The translations under genes and the position numbers were made by a program. The notes below the pieces were generated by a model, which worked only from the letters and a program-made list of their open reading frames with translations, was not told where the DNA came from and did no database searches. Positions 17,905-26,292 of a stretch of DNA of 41,211 nucleotides are shown here, piece after piece. Source of the DNA: Lysobacterales bacterium (GTDB lineage Bacteria > Pseudomonadota > Gammaproteobacteria > Xanthomonadales > SZUA-36); contig JAOUCZ010000007.1 in the NCBI GenBank assembly GCA_029859505.1, positions 1 to 41,211 of the forward strand, in the 5' to 3' direction. Positions within the stretch are counted from its first letter, which is position 1. The number at the start of each line of letters is the position of its first letter.

Positions 17905-18369
17905 TTAATGCACACGCTCAGGATGGCAATCCGGCGATACAGTGATTTTCTTTGAGCCGGGCACCAGGTCAAAGGGCAGTTGAATATTGGAAAGCCCCAG
18001 ACGGGTTAACAAGCCCCGTAACTCCTGTGCCAGCAGCGGATAAATCTGTCGCGCAAGGCTGGCGTGGTGATTGGTGAAATCGGAAATATCAATCGGGTCG
18101 CCGGAGGACTGCTGGTAAACCGTTTCGAGACCTACTTTTGCTTTAAACGCCGGACCGGATTTCCCACCTGCACCACCGACACAAATCAATCTTGCGCTAA
18201 CCTGGTAAGACGGTAATTTGTCACCCGAATCCATTTCCATTAGCCGCGGGGTCAGATTCATTTCAACCTTGGCGTCCTGCATGGCACCTTCGCGTGATAC
18301 ACGTAAAAGCTCGCCCTGCAAAAGGGACACCTGGTAGTGCTGAAGAATAAACTGGTCCAGTAAGTTCAT
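17905..18369 (-). CDS. SecB-like chaperone-fold protein
   Basis: The 154-residue product has no signal peptide or membrane segment. It reads like the SecB fold: alternating beta strands in the first 100 residues, then a long helix (H-H-A-S-L-A-R-Q-I-Y-P-L-L-A-Q-E-L-R-G-L-L-T-R-L-G) and a final strand N-I-Q-L-P-F-D-L, mirroring the order at the end of SecB. Overall identity to true SecB looks low, so it is more likely a SecB-related chaperone such as those associated with toxin-antitoxin modules, or an unrelated protein with a similar outline. No toxin or antitoxin gene is adjacent. The start at 18369 has a GGTG element upstream. It lies 90 bases after the glycosylase gene on the same strand. 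Confidence 0.45.
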   Translation of the reverse strand: MNLLDQFILQHYQVSLLQGELLRVSREGAMQDAKVEMNLTPRLMEMDSGDKLPSYQVSARLICVGGAGGKSGPAFKAKVGLETVYQQSSGDPIDISDFTNHHASLARQIYPLLAQELRGLLTRLGLSNIQLPFDLVPGSKKITVSPDCHPERVH

Positions 18370-18459
18370 TTGAACACCCGTTAAAGAAATCAGTTTAATA
18401 AGATGTGGTGTGTTGCCGGTTTATTCAAGTCATTGATCCGGCATTGTAAGTTGAGGTCT

Positions 18460-19083
18460 TCAATCATCCACCACGCGCCAAAAATACCAACTGGCCACAG
18501 AACGGTAAGGTGCAAGATGTTGGGTTATGCTGAAAACCTGGTCCGGTTTGGGTAGTGTTGGCAGCTTATAGGTGAGTTGCACACCTTTCTGAATGCCAAG
18601 GTCAGTTGCCGGCATGACATCGGGCCTGCCAAGCGAAAAAATCAGGTGCATTTGCACCGTCCATGGTCCGATACCACGCACCCTGCAGAGGTTGCTGATA
18701 ATGGCATCATTATCCAGACCTGCCATTTTTCTGGCGTCCGGCAGACTCCCGGAGCACGTATGTTCAGCCAGATCAATAATGGCAAGCGCCTTGTTATTGG
18801 ACAGACCCACTGAGCGCAGGGTTTGCACTGACATATTAACGACCTCGGCTGCCACCGGCTTGTTGTTCTCAAACAGGGCTTCAAAGCGCCCGTAGATGGT
18901 TCCTGCTGCTTTACCGGACAGTTGCTGGTAGGCGATAGACCTGGCAAGCGAGGTAAATAAATCCATTTCCTTTCTGACCTGCAAACTAAACCGGCCTTTT
19001 TCCCGGATCAGCGCGGCCATTTGCGGACAACTCGATTTCAGCGTGTCGATCGCCTGTTTCCGGTTGTAGCGCAAGCGACTCAT
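18460..19083 (-). CDS. DNA-3-methyladenine glycosylase, AlkA/MAG-type
   Basis: The 207-residue product is a HhH-GPD DNA glycosylase. The helix-hairpin-helix reads R-V-R-G-I-G-P-W-T-V at about 134-143, and the catalytic aspartate is Asp161 in M-P-A-T-D-L-G. It removes alkylated purines as the first step of base excision repair. The length matches the compact MAG1/AlkA-catalytic-domain type lacking the AlkA N-terminal domain. A longer frame reaches 19335, but I take ATG 19083 because it overlaps the preceding DUF423 stop as ATGA, like every other junction in this operon. Its place at the end of an ABC-exporter operon is unusual. No sign of decay. Confidence 0.87.
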   Translation of the reverse strand: MSRLRYNRKQAIDTLKSSCPQMAALIREKGRFSLQVRKEMDLFTSLARSIAYQQLSGKAAGTIYGRFEALFENNKPVAAEVVNMSVQTLRSVGLSNNKALAIIDLAEHTCSGSLPDARKMAGLDNDAIISNLCRVRGIGPWTVQMHLIFSLGRPDVMPATDLGIQKGVQLTYKLPTLPKPDQVFSITQHLAPYRSVASWYFWRVVDD

Positions 19084-19448
19084 GATTTGCGTAAAAAGGC
19101 CAGGGCCGTCAGTAGCCACCCCGACATCATCAGCAAACCACCGCCTGGTGTCACTGCTGGCAAGTTGCGTCCGGTGATTACATGCAGATAAATACTGCCG
19201 CAAAAAATTATGGTACCCAGAACGATCAACCATGAACCCCACTTCAGCGGCGCGGACTCCAGCCTGGTCAGCAATGCCGCAAGTCCCATCAGGGAAGCTG
19301 CACTGAACAGATGGATGTTCGAGGCTGTCCGCCAAATATCCTGCAAGCCATTCATATCAACAAGGTGGCTGCCCATTGCCGCCAGGATAACCCCAGAAAG
19401 TGCCAGCAACGCACCGGCCAATGCGATGGCGCGGGCAGATGTGTTCAA
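19080..19448 (-). CDS. DUF423 family small membrane protein
   Basis: The 122-residue product has four predicted membrane helices and the DUF423/YgdD pattern: an N-terminal helix with A-L-A-G-A-L-L-A-L-S-G, then A-M-G-S-H, then a Gly/Ser-rich third and fourth helix. The family lies in the inner membrane and its function is not established. It overlaps the DUF4340 gene upstream and the glycosylase gene downstream by 4 bases each, so it is translated as part of the ABC operon. Confidence 0.85.
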   Translation of the reverse strand: MNTSARAIALAGALLALSGVILAAMGSHLVDMNGLQDIWRTASNIHLFSAASLMGLAALLTRLESAPLKWGSWLIVLGTIIFCGSIYLHVITGRNLPAVTPGGGLLMMSGWLLTALAFLRKS

Positions 19449-20518
19449 GTTGTTTCCAACGGTTTTAACAGGTCCTCCGGCTTTTTGACCATGGCCTCGA
19501 ACTTCTGCTTTGAAATACCATAAACCCAGCCTTTGGCCTTTTGATTGATTCTCTCGACCTCTTTCGCCACATCATCTGCAGCCTGTTGTTCTATTTCCTG
19601 TTGTGCAACGCTATTACCACTATCATCCTTAACCACGGAAGCTCCGGGATGACTTGCCTGAAGCCGAAGCAGGTACTCATCACCCTGCTCTACCAGGTCA
19701 GCCATTATTTCCACGCCGGAGAACATCAACATGCGCATCCTAACTGCACCCGTCCAGTCAACATCCCCCTCAGGGCGCACAGTCTCTAAATTCAACAAGG
19801 AAAAAACTGACCCCAGTGAATTTACCGCCCAACTGCTTTTGATCTCCCTGTCTGACGGCAAGCCTGCAAGGTCAAAATCAGTCTGATCCGCTGAAATTCT
19901 CATCACCAGTATTCTTTCTGATGTGGGGTGAATGATCTCTACTTCGGCAACTTCGGACGAGTTGACGTCAATGATTTGAGTATCCGCCCAATCCCGGGTC
20001 TGTGCGGGGATCTCGAACTCACGATCAACCAGCAAACTGCCTGCCACACCCTTCAAGCGCACGTATTGGCCCTGTCTGCCCTGTGCACGGTGCCCTATCA
20101 GCAAACCTGTAGTTTCGTCCCCGATACTGATATTAACCAACACGCTGCCGGCATCTGCTGCGGCGACATCTTCAACCCCGAGGCGGGAATAATAATCCGG
20201 GTTATCTGTCTTGGCCTCAATCACTGAGGCCTGAGCCAATGCTGCGAGCAATGCCTGCAGTTTTGACCAGTCCGCCCGGTATCCGTCCAACTGCTCAAGC
20301 TGCCATGCTCCCTCTGCCCTCACGAGGGTGGCAACGTTTGTATTTCCCGCGGTTACGATTTCAACCCGGTCCACCTCATTGATCTGGCTCGCAATCGCTG
20401 GAACTAACAAGGTGTCTGCGACAGGTTTTTCCGGTGACCCGTCTTTGAGTGCGAACATGATGACCACGATCAGGGCGGCCATTGTCAGAATAGCAAGGGT
20501 GAGGAAACTCCGTTTCAT
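19445..20518 (-). CDS. DUF4340 domain protein, ABC-exporter accessory
   Basis: The 357-residue product has one N-terminal membrane helix (about 5-24) and a soluble remainder, presumably periplasmic, with the repeated beta-rich pattern of DUF4340: an L-V-P-A-I-A-S-Q-I-N-E-V-D-R-V-E-I opening and G-A-W-Q-L-E around residue 70. DUF4340 proteins are commonly encoded next to Gld-type ABC-2 transporters, as here, where it overlaps the GldG-like gene by 4 bases. Biochemical role unknown; it is likely an envelope component of the same exporter complex. Confidence 0.85.
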   Translation of the reverse strand: MKRSFLTLAILTMAALIVVIMFALKDGSPEKPVADTLLVPAIASQINEVDRVEIVTAGNTNVATLVRAEGAWQLEQLDGYRADWSKLQALLAALAQASVIEAKTDNPDYYSRLGVEDVAAADAGSVLVNISIGDETTGLLIGHRAQGRQGQYVRLKGVAGSLLVDREFEIPAQTRDWADTQIIDVNSSEVAEVEIIHPTSERILVMRISADQTDFDLAGLPSDREIKSSWAVNSLGSVFSLLNLETVRPEGDVDWTGAVRMRMLMFSGVEIMADLVEQGDEYLLRLQASHPGASVVKDDSGNSVAQQEIEQQAADDVAKEVERINQKAKGWVYGISKQKFEAMVKKPEDLLKPLETT

Positions 20519-22395
20519 GCCTGCTCTTTCTCCCTGCGACGTCGCCGCATATGCCTGAACACTAATGCTGATATGACGATCAGCAAGGGTACAAAAACAA
20601 TATTGATAAATTTGAGCCGCATACCGAGCGCCTCAATATCCCGGGAGAGGTCATGCTGCACCTGGCGTAACTCACTGCGAATCTGCAGTTTCCGGTCAAC
20701 GAAACGTTGCACTTCATCCTGTTGCTCCGACGTCAGTACCGTCAACTCATTGTCCTGTCTCAACCCTTGCATTTCAGTCAGGGTACGTTCGGTTTCTTCA
20801 AGTTCGGCCTGTAGCCGTTGCTCGGTGTCACGGAAGCGGGACTCCGCTGACAACTTAAGGGCTTCCACGCGATCGAATGGCCGGGTTGTACTGGCACGCG
20901 TACGAACCCCGATTAAATCTGAACTACCCAACAGCTGATCTGCAAGATTAAATACCAACGTACCATTATCTGCGAAAGAGTTTGCCACTGTCTGGCCAAG
21001 GAAACTTTGTTTTTGTACCCACAGGCGGTCAGTCAGCACATCGGTATCCGCGAACAAGACGACGTTAATCCCGGTTTCAGTCGATCCGGTCAGGTGCCCC
21101 ATTAACGGCATACCTTCCGGTGGTTGTTCGAAAGCCGTGTTCACCTGGCCGTTGACGCGTGCTGCCAGGGCGTATCTGTCACCCGTGGGCTGGAAATCGC
21201 TGCTTAGATCCTGAGGATTAGAAAGAAACCTGAGACGGGCCGCATCAATCGGTGCCGCGTTCTGGCTGCTTTCAAGAATGGGCTCAAAAACGCTGCCGTC
21301 TGTCCCCGTGTGTGACAGCCAGCCTGTTGATGAGAGATTAACCGTATTGAGGTCTGCACTGGCAACATCGGAGCTGTTAATGCCATCCTGATTGACCGAC
21401 AGAATACCCAGGTGCCGTACCGGAGGTTGACCCTGGCCAATACTGACCTGCAAGGCGTATGCATAGTCGCCAATGACCCGGTCGGTATCAAAACCGACAC
21501 CCCAGGCTTGCAGCAACGGCTCCAGGGTGGAACTGCCACCCGCGTTCATCCGTGCCATCGGATCATTGGGGTCGCCACCCAGGTCAGCTTCAGCCAACGG
21601 GTCGACAAAAGCCAGTAAACGACCGCCGCGAAGAACATACTGATCGATCTGATAAAGCATGCTTTCGCTGAGATCCTTGGGATGCACCAGCACCAGCAGG
21701 TCCAGACCATCAGGTAGTGCACCGGTATCGATGGGTATATCCTGCAAGTCAAACAGCTGACTGAGTTGTTGGTGAATAATCCATGCCTCGCTCACGCTTT
21801 GGGTCGCCGGGTCAAATCCAGCCTTCATATCCAGGCCTGATATCAAACCCACTTTCTTTTGTTGCGGATGCGATAGCGAAAAAACGATCTTGGCAAGGTC
21901 ATATTCAAGGAACTTCTCCTTGTCCGGCTGCAGAAAGGGCATTACCTCCATACCATCCAGCGAATTGGTTCCCACCAGGCCAAAATAGAGCGTATCGCCG
22001 GCAGTCCCGACCGGAACACCCTGCAAGCCGTATTGTGCCGCCTGGTCTTCCTCCGGTGAAAACGGCGTCGGATCTATCCGCTGCAATTTCAGTTTTCCGC
22101 CACTTTGCTCAGCGAACTCTTCCAGCATTTCACCGGCCCAGCGCGCATAACTGCGAAACTGCGGTAAATCACGGCTGACGTCTTCTGAAAAGTAAAGATA
22201 CAGATTGACCGGCTCATCCATATTCCCGAGGATATTGCGGGTACCCTCATTAAGGGTATAGAGGCTGTTTTCCGTAAGATCAAAGCGCATACCCTTCAGG
22301 AACACTGAAGATATGATGGTCAGGGTTACAAATAGAATGGCCAGCAGTACCAAAATACCTGCTGAATATGCTGAACGAATCTTCTGTTTCATCAA
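20515..22395 (-). CDS. GldG-like ABC-exporter auxiliary protein
   Basis: The 626-residue product has a membrane helix at about 10-33 and another near the C-terminus (about 590-612), with a large periplasmic part between. The middle matches the GldG/IFT52-like 'ABC-type uncharacterized transport system' domain (L-V-L-V-H-P-K-D-L-S followed by a G-G-R-L-L-A-F-V-D-P segment). A charged coiled coil occupies about 500-590. In Bacteroidetes, GldG works with GldA and GldF in gliding motility; in proteobacteria the same trio occurs without gliding and its substrate is unknown. It overlaps the permease and DUF4340 genes by 4 bases each. Confidence 0.86.
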   Translation of the reverse strand: MMKQKIRSAYSAGILVLLAILFVTLTIISSVFLKGMRFDLTENSLYTLNEGTRNILGNMDEPVNLYLYFSEDVSRDLPQFRSYARWAGEMLEEFAEQSGGKLKLQRIDPTPFSPEEDQAAQYGLQGVPVGTAGDTLYFGLVGTNSLDGMEVMPFLQPDKEKFLEYDLAKIVFSLSHPQQKKVGLISGLDMKAGFDPATQSVSEAWIIHQQLSQLFDLQDIPIDTGALPDGLDLLVLVHPKDLSESMLYQIDQYVLRGGRLLAFVDPLAEADLGGDPNDPMARMNAGGSSTLEPLLQAWGVGFDTDRVIGDYAYALQVSIGQGQPPVRHLGILSVNQDGINSSDVASADLNTVNLSSTGWLSHTGTDGSVFEPILESSQNAAPIDAARLRFLSNPQDLSSDFQPTGDRYALAARVNGQVNTAFEQPPEGMPLMGHLTGSTETGINVVLFADTDVLTDRLWVQKQSFLGQTVANSFADNGTLVFNLADQLLGSSDLIGVRTRASTTRPFDRVEALKLSAESRFRDTEQRLQAELEETERTLTEMQGLRQDNELTVLTSEQQDEVQRFVDRKLQIRSELRQVQHDLSRDIEALGMRLKFINIVFVPLLIVISALVFRHMRRRRREKEQA

Positions 22396-23126
22396 TCGGC
22401 CTTCTTTAAATCAAGTATCAAAACATTGGCGAGCAGCCAAAAAGTAATGACCAGTGCAAAATAGACCAGGTCACGCAAATCAATCACACCTTTCGTAATA
22501 TCTGCAAAGTGCTGAAGAAAACTAAGACTGGCAATGCCGTCCAACACAATTTGAGGTGCCCAGCCGTTAAACAGGTTCATCACCATGGGTAAGCCACTCA
22601 GAAGGAACAGGAAGCACACGACGATACTGAGAATAAATGCCACGACCTGGTTACGGGTTACTGCAGACATACAGGAACCGATCGCCAAAAACCCGCCAGC
22701 CATCAGCCAACTGCCCAGGTAAGCCGCCAGAATCACACCATTGTCCGGTGCCCCCAGGTAATTTACGGTAAACCACATCGGCAGGGTCAATACCAGCGCC
22801 AGGCCTATAAACAGCCAGGCAGCCAGGAATTTGCCCAACACCGCCTGCCGGGTCGTCAGGGGCAGTGTAAGCAATAATTCTATGGTGCCGGAGCGTCTTT
22901 CCTCGGCCCAGAGTCGCATTGAGATTGCAGGAACCAGGAATAGGTAGAGCCATGGGTGAAAACGAAAGAATGAATCAAGATCCGCGAATCCGCGCTCATA
23001 GAAATTACCCAGGTAGAACGCGAAAATTCCTGTCATCGCCAGGAAAATAATCAGGAACACATAAGCAACCGGTGTTTCGAAATAGCCGGTCAGCTCCCGT
23101 TGCATTACATTTACTGTACCGTTCAT
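22392..23126 (-). CDS. ABC-2 type permease, GldF-like
   Basis: From ATG 23126 this encodes 244 residues with six predicted membrane helices and the ABC-2 permease element R-L-W-A-E-E-R-R-S-G-T-I-E-L-L-L-T-L-P. The frame is open 27 codons further upstream, but 23126 overlaps the ATPase stop codon as ATGA and begins with the conserved Q-R-E-L-T-G-Y-F. It forms the membrane channel of the exporter with the ATPase at 23123-24046 and the GldG-like protein. Confidence 0.88.
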   Translation of the reverse strand: MNGTVNVMQRELTGYFETPVAYVFLIIFLAMTGIFAFYLGNFYERGFADLDSFFRFHPWLYLFLVPAISMRLWAEERRSGTIELLLTLPLTTRQAVLGKFLAAWLFIGLALVLTLPMWFTVNYLGAPDNGVILAAYLGSWLMAGGFLAIGSCMSAVTRNQVVAFILSIVVCFLFLLSGLPMVMNLFNGWAPQIVLDGIASLSFLQHFADITKGVIDLRDLVYFALVITFWLLANVLILDLKKAD

Positions 23127-24046
23127 GCCGATGCCTCCACGCGGGTAATATTGTGGAAAACCTCGTCCAGCCGGCCCGCTTCCAGTCGCAAGGCCGAAAC
23201 CCGCCACTGGTTCGCATGGATCGCGGCGGTAACTGCCTCAAGCAAACCTGTTTCATCGGTTGGGAACAAGGTCAGTTCGCCCTCCCGTATTTCCACTTTT
23301 GCAACCTCGGGCAATACACTCAAGTCACTGGCGACCTTTTCCGGTGTCTCCACCACAAGTGAAACCGCGTTGTGATAACGCGAACGGGCGATCAGTCCCT
23401 GCGGGCTGTCATCCGCCAGCAACTTGCCCTCTGCAATGATCATCACGCGGTTACATAAGGCCGCGACCTCTTCAAGAATATGGGTTGAAATAATAATAAT
23501 TTTATCTTCCGCCATAGCCCTGATCAAACCACGCACCTCACGCTTCTGGTTGGGATCCAAACCGTCCGTCGGTTCATCGAGTATTAATATTTGCGGATCA
23601 TGAATAATGGCCTGGGCCAGCCCCACACGCCGTTTGAATCCCTTGGATAGAGTTTCTATCGCCTGGTGCTTTACCCCGGTCAGGTTGAGCTTAATGATGG
23701 CCTGCTCGACACTGGCCGCCACATCGCTTTTGCCGATCAACCTTGCGCGGGCAACAAAAGTCAGAAACTGCTTTACAGTCATCTCACCATAACTCGGCGC
23801 ACCTTCAGGCAGGTAGCCGATGCTCTTGCGGGCCACCACTGAATTCTCCACCACGTCAACACCATTTATCAGTGCAGTACCTGATGTGGGCGCCAGAAAT
23901 CCCGTCAACATTTTCATGGTGGTGGATTTACCGGCACCATTTGGGCCAAGAAAACCCAGCACCTGACCGGATTCAACCTTGAAACTCAAATCGTCTACGG
24001 CTTTGAAATGCCCATACGATTTGCATAATGATTTTGCTTCAATCAT
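23123..24046 (-). CDS. ABC transporter ATP-binding protein, GldA-like
   Basis: The 307-residue ATPase has Walker A G-P-N-G-A-G-K-S-T, a Q-loop region G-Y-L-P-E-G, a signature written L-S-K-G-F rather than L-S-G-G-Q (K-G-F forms are common in ABC-2 exporter ATPases), Walker B I-L-I-L-D-E-P and H-loop S-T-H. The C-terminal 80 residues form the extra domain typical of this subfamily. I choose ATG 24046 over an in-frame TTG at 24058. It heads the six-gene run of 4-base overlaps. Substrate unknown. Confidence 0.88.
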   Translation of the reverse strand: MIEAKSLCKSYGHFKAVDDLSFKVESGQVLGFLGPNGAGKSTTMKMLTGFLAPTSGTALINGVDVVENSVVARKSIGYLPEGAPSYGEMTVKQFLTFVARARLIGKSDVAASVEQAIIKLNLTGVKHQAIETLSKGFKRRVGLAQAIIHDPQILILDEPTDGLDPNQKREVRGLIRAMAEDKIIIISTHILEEVAALCNRVMIIAEGKLLADDSPQGLIARSRYHNAVSLVVETPEKVASDLSVLPEVAKVEIREGELTLFPTDETGLLEAVTAAIHANQWRVSALRLEAGRLDEVFHNITRVEASA

Positions 24047-24210
24047 GGATTTATCCAATAGTATTTCTGGTTTACGTCAACACCGGTATATCCCAGGGAT
24101 TCACCGGAACTGCTATTTTCGGGTCTCTGCAAATATTTTCAAGCCTGCTATATCCTGATCGACAATTTGCCTGTATCGTTAACCGTTTTGAAGCGGCATC
24201 CATTTTAAAA

Positions 24211-25302
24211 GTGAAACTCACCGAACTTGATCATCTACCATTCGGCCTACTGGACATCCCGGCGACTGAATTGCACAAGGCTCTGGATGGACCAACCCTC
24301 ATTCACCTCCAAGGCCGGAATCCTCAACCGTTGTTTGTTACCGTTTTACAGCACGGCAATGAGATTACGGGTTGGGAAGCCGTCAGGCACCTGTTAAAAA
24401 GCCACTATGAATTTGATCAGTTACCCCGCTCATTATCTATTCTTATTGGCAATGTAGATGCCGCAAAACATCGCCTTCGCCGTCTCGATGATCAGCTCGA
24501 CTACAACCGTTGCTGGCCCGGCGGCATTCATGCAGACAGTGATATCGGGAAAATGTTCCAACAGGTCACCGATCGAGCAGTTTCACTCTCACCGATCGCT
24601 GCAATCGATATCCATAACAACTCCGGCCTGAACCCGCATTATGCAGCGATAAACCGCATCCGTCCCGAGTTTCTGCGCCTGGCCTCCTACTTTTCTTCCA
24701 AGGTGGTCTATTTCACCATGCCGCCGGGAACACAATCCCTGTCATTCTCCCGGTTCTGTCCTTCCACCACCCTGGAATGCGGTCAAGCCGGAGAGGTTCA
24801 TGGTACCGATCACAGCATGGGTTACCTGGAAACCCTTTTGCACCTGAACGAAATTCCCGAAACACCGATGAGTGCTAACGAAGTACATCTATTCCACATG
24901 GTCGCAACCGTCCGTGTCCATGAAAATGCACTTTTTGGATTTGGTCAGGTACCTGCGGATGTTGTATTCCGGGAGAATCTTGATGTCCTGAATTTTCAGG
25001 AACTACCTGAGGGAATTTCCCTGGGTACGGTCAATGGGGGTCCGGCCCAGCCGGTTGTGGCCTTGGATGTTGACGGCGCCGATGTAACAAGGCAGTACTT
25101 CAGATTTGACCGGGGCCAGATTGAAACCGTCCGCGGGATCATGCCGTCCATGTTGACTCTAAATCGCAGGGTGATACAACAGGACTGCCTTTGCTACCTG
25201 ATGGATCGCATCCATTTCGAAGACCATGTTGAAGTAACCGATCGTGATCCATTACCAGAAAGTATGCGCCGCAGCGACCGGCCCGGCGAGCCATCCCTAT
25301 GA
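24211..25302 (+). CDS. M14-like succinylglutamate desuccinylase/aspartoacylase family protein
   Basis: The zinc-site motifs H-G-N-E-I-T-G-W (His and Glu ligands) and D-I-H-N-N-S-G (later His) place it in the M14 carboxypeptidase/AstE-ASPA superfamily. These enzymes cleave amide bonds of small acylated amino acids or peptides. The frame is open from ATG 24028, but that start lies inside the divergent ATPase gene and the first 60 residues look unconserved. GTG 24211 opens directly at the conserved region and gives 363 residues; it has no strong ribosome site, so the start is uncertain. No substrate is evident from neighbours. The C-terminal 80 residues beyond the catalytic domain are beta-rich. 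Confidence 0.75.
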   Translation: MKLTELDHLPFGLLDIPATELHKALDGPTLIHLQGRNPQPLFVTVLQHGNEITGWEAVRHLLKSHYEFDQLPRSLSILIGNVDAAKHRLRRLDDQLDYNRCWPGGIHADSDIGKMFQQVTDRAVSLSPIAAIDIHNNSGLNPHYAAINRIRPEFLRLASYFSSKVVYFTMPPGTQSLSFSRFCPSTTLECGQAGEVHGTDHSMGYLETLLHLNEIPETPMSANEVHLFHMVATVRVHENALFGFGQVPADVVFRENLDVLNFQELPEGISLGTVNGGPAQPVVALDVDGADVTRQYFRFDRGQIETVRGIMPSMLTLNRRVIQQDCLCYLMDRIHFEDHVEVTDRDPLPESMRRSDRPGEPSL

Positions 25303-25367
25303 CTTTTCTCACTGTTCAGCGTATTTTTCTCTGTATATATTAGTACTGGATCAGAGGAGGAATTATT

Positions 25368-25607
25368 ATGAGCATGTGGACAGCAATCGCTTTAATTTCG
25401 GTAGCCGGTATTGTGGCGGGAATTTTCGGTGACAAGGGGAAACGACGTCACAACACAAAACATTCTGAAGAACTCAAAGCCATGCAAAGCAGGCTTGATG
25501 CTTTGGAAAATGATTTACGCCAACGCGTGGAAACGCTCGAACGTATTGTGACCAGCCCTAAAGAAGACCTGAAACGCCAGTTCGATCACCTCGACAAGGC
25601 GTCCTGA
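25368..25607 (+). CDS. PspB-like small membrane protein with coiled coil
   Basis: This 79-residue protein has an N-terminal membrane helix (about 4-20), a basic patch (K-G-K-R-R) and a heptad-rich coiled coil (about 34-65) that includes L-E-R-I-V. The organisation and length match phage shock protein B, which binds PspC and signals envelope stress. No pspA, pspC or pspF is in the window, so it is PspB-like rather than pspB. A strong AGGAGG ribosome site precedes ATG 25368 and a TATATT lies a little further up, suggesting its own promoter. It ends 10 bases before the convergent response-regulator stop. Confidence 0.7.
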   Translation: MSMWTAIALISVAGIVAGIFGDKGKRRHNTKHSEELKAMQSRLDALENDLRQRVETLERIVTSPKEDLKRQFDHLDKAS

Positions 25608-25616
25608 TTACCTACC

Positions 25617-26258
25617 CTAAAGCAAGGACATTTCAAAGGCCTTAAGTACCGCACGGGTACGGTCTCGAACACCCATCTTTGAAAGAATATTGGAAACGTG
25701 ATTCTTGACCGTGCCTTCGGCCACGCCCAGTGAATTGGCGATTTCCTTGTTACTGTAACCACCTGCCATCAGTCGAAGTATCTCGGTTTCGCGTTCGGTC
25801 AGCGGATCAGGCCTGTCGAGGCTGGAAAATTCGTTATGCATGTTTTCCAGGCCCTTGAGCAAGCGCTGGGTCACTGCGGGTTTGACCATTGAGCCACCAT
25901 GTGCAACCGTTCTGATCGCATCAACCAGTTCTTCCAGGCTGACGTCTTTGAGCAGGAACCCTTTGGCTCCCGCCTTGATTCCCGCTAATACCATCTCATC
26001 ATCATCAAAAGTCGTCAGGATGATGGTCGGCGGCAAAGTACCATCACTGGTTAACTGCTCCAGCACATCAAGACCGGATTTTCCCGGCATACGCATATCC
26101 AGTAAAACCACATCCGGTCCAATTTCCGGAATCGTGCGGATGGCCTCGATTCCATCGGGTGCTTCCGCAATTACCTCGATTTCCTCTGATAGCTCCAGCA
26201 GGCTGCGCACGCCTTTTCGTACCAGGTTCTGGTCGTCTACAAGCATCACTTTTATCAT
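25617..26258 (-). CDS. NarL/FixJ-family response regulator
   Basis: The 213-residue product has a receiver domain (about 1-120) with the acidic pair Asp8-Asp9, phospho-acceptor Asp54 in L-L-D-M-R-M-P, and a Lys in F-L-L-K-D. A LuxR-type helix-turn-helix follows (about 148-210; L-T-E-R-E-T-E-I-L-R then N-K-E-I-A then G-T-V-K-N-H-V). It binds DNA as a dimer when phosphorylated. It follows its probable partner kinase by 34 bases on the same strand. Its target genes are not evident; the PspB-like gene and the M14-like gene next door are candidates only by position. Confidence 0.93.
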   Translation of the reverse strand: MIKVMLVDDQNLVRKGVRSLLELSEEIEVIAEAPDGIEAIRTIPEIGPDVVLLDMRMPGKSGLDVLEQLTSDGTLPPTIILTTFDDDEMVLAGIKAGAKGFLLKDVSLEELVDAIRTVAHGGSMVKPAVTQRLLKGLENMHNEFSSLDRPDPLTERETEILRLMAGGYSNKEIANSLGVAEGTVKNHVSNILSKMGVRDRTRAVLKAFEMSLL

Positions 26259-26292
26259 TCCAAAAACTCCCTGAAGGTCATTGTGTCAGCAG

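Noticed and set aside
18414-18443. Inverted repeat TGCCGG/CCGGCA after the glycosylase gene
   Set aside because: Six-base stem with an 18-base loop and no T-run; too weak to call a terminator.
23123-24046. L-S-K-G-F signature in the GldA-like ATPase as a degenerate ATP site
   Set aside because: S-K-G-x signatures are common and functional in ABC-2 exporter ATPases, unlike the changes in the two PstB-like proteins.
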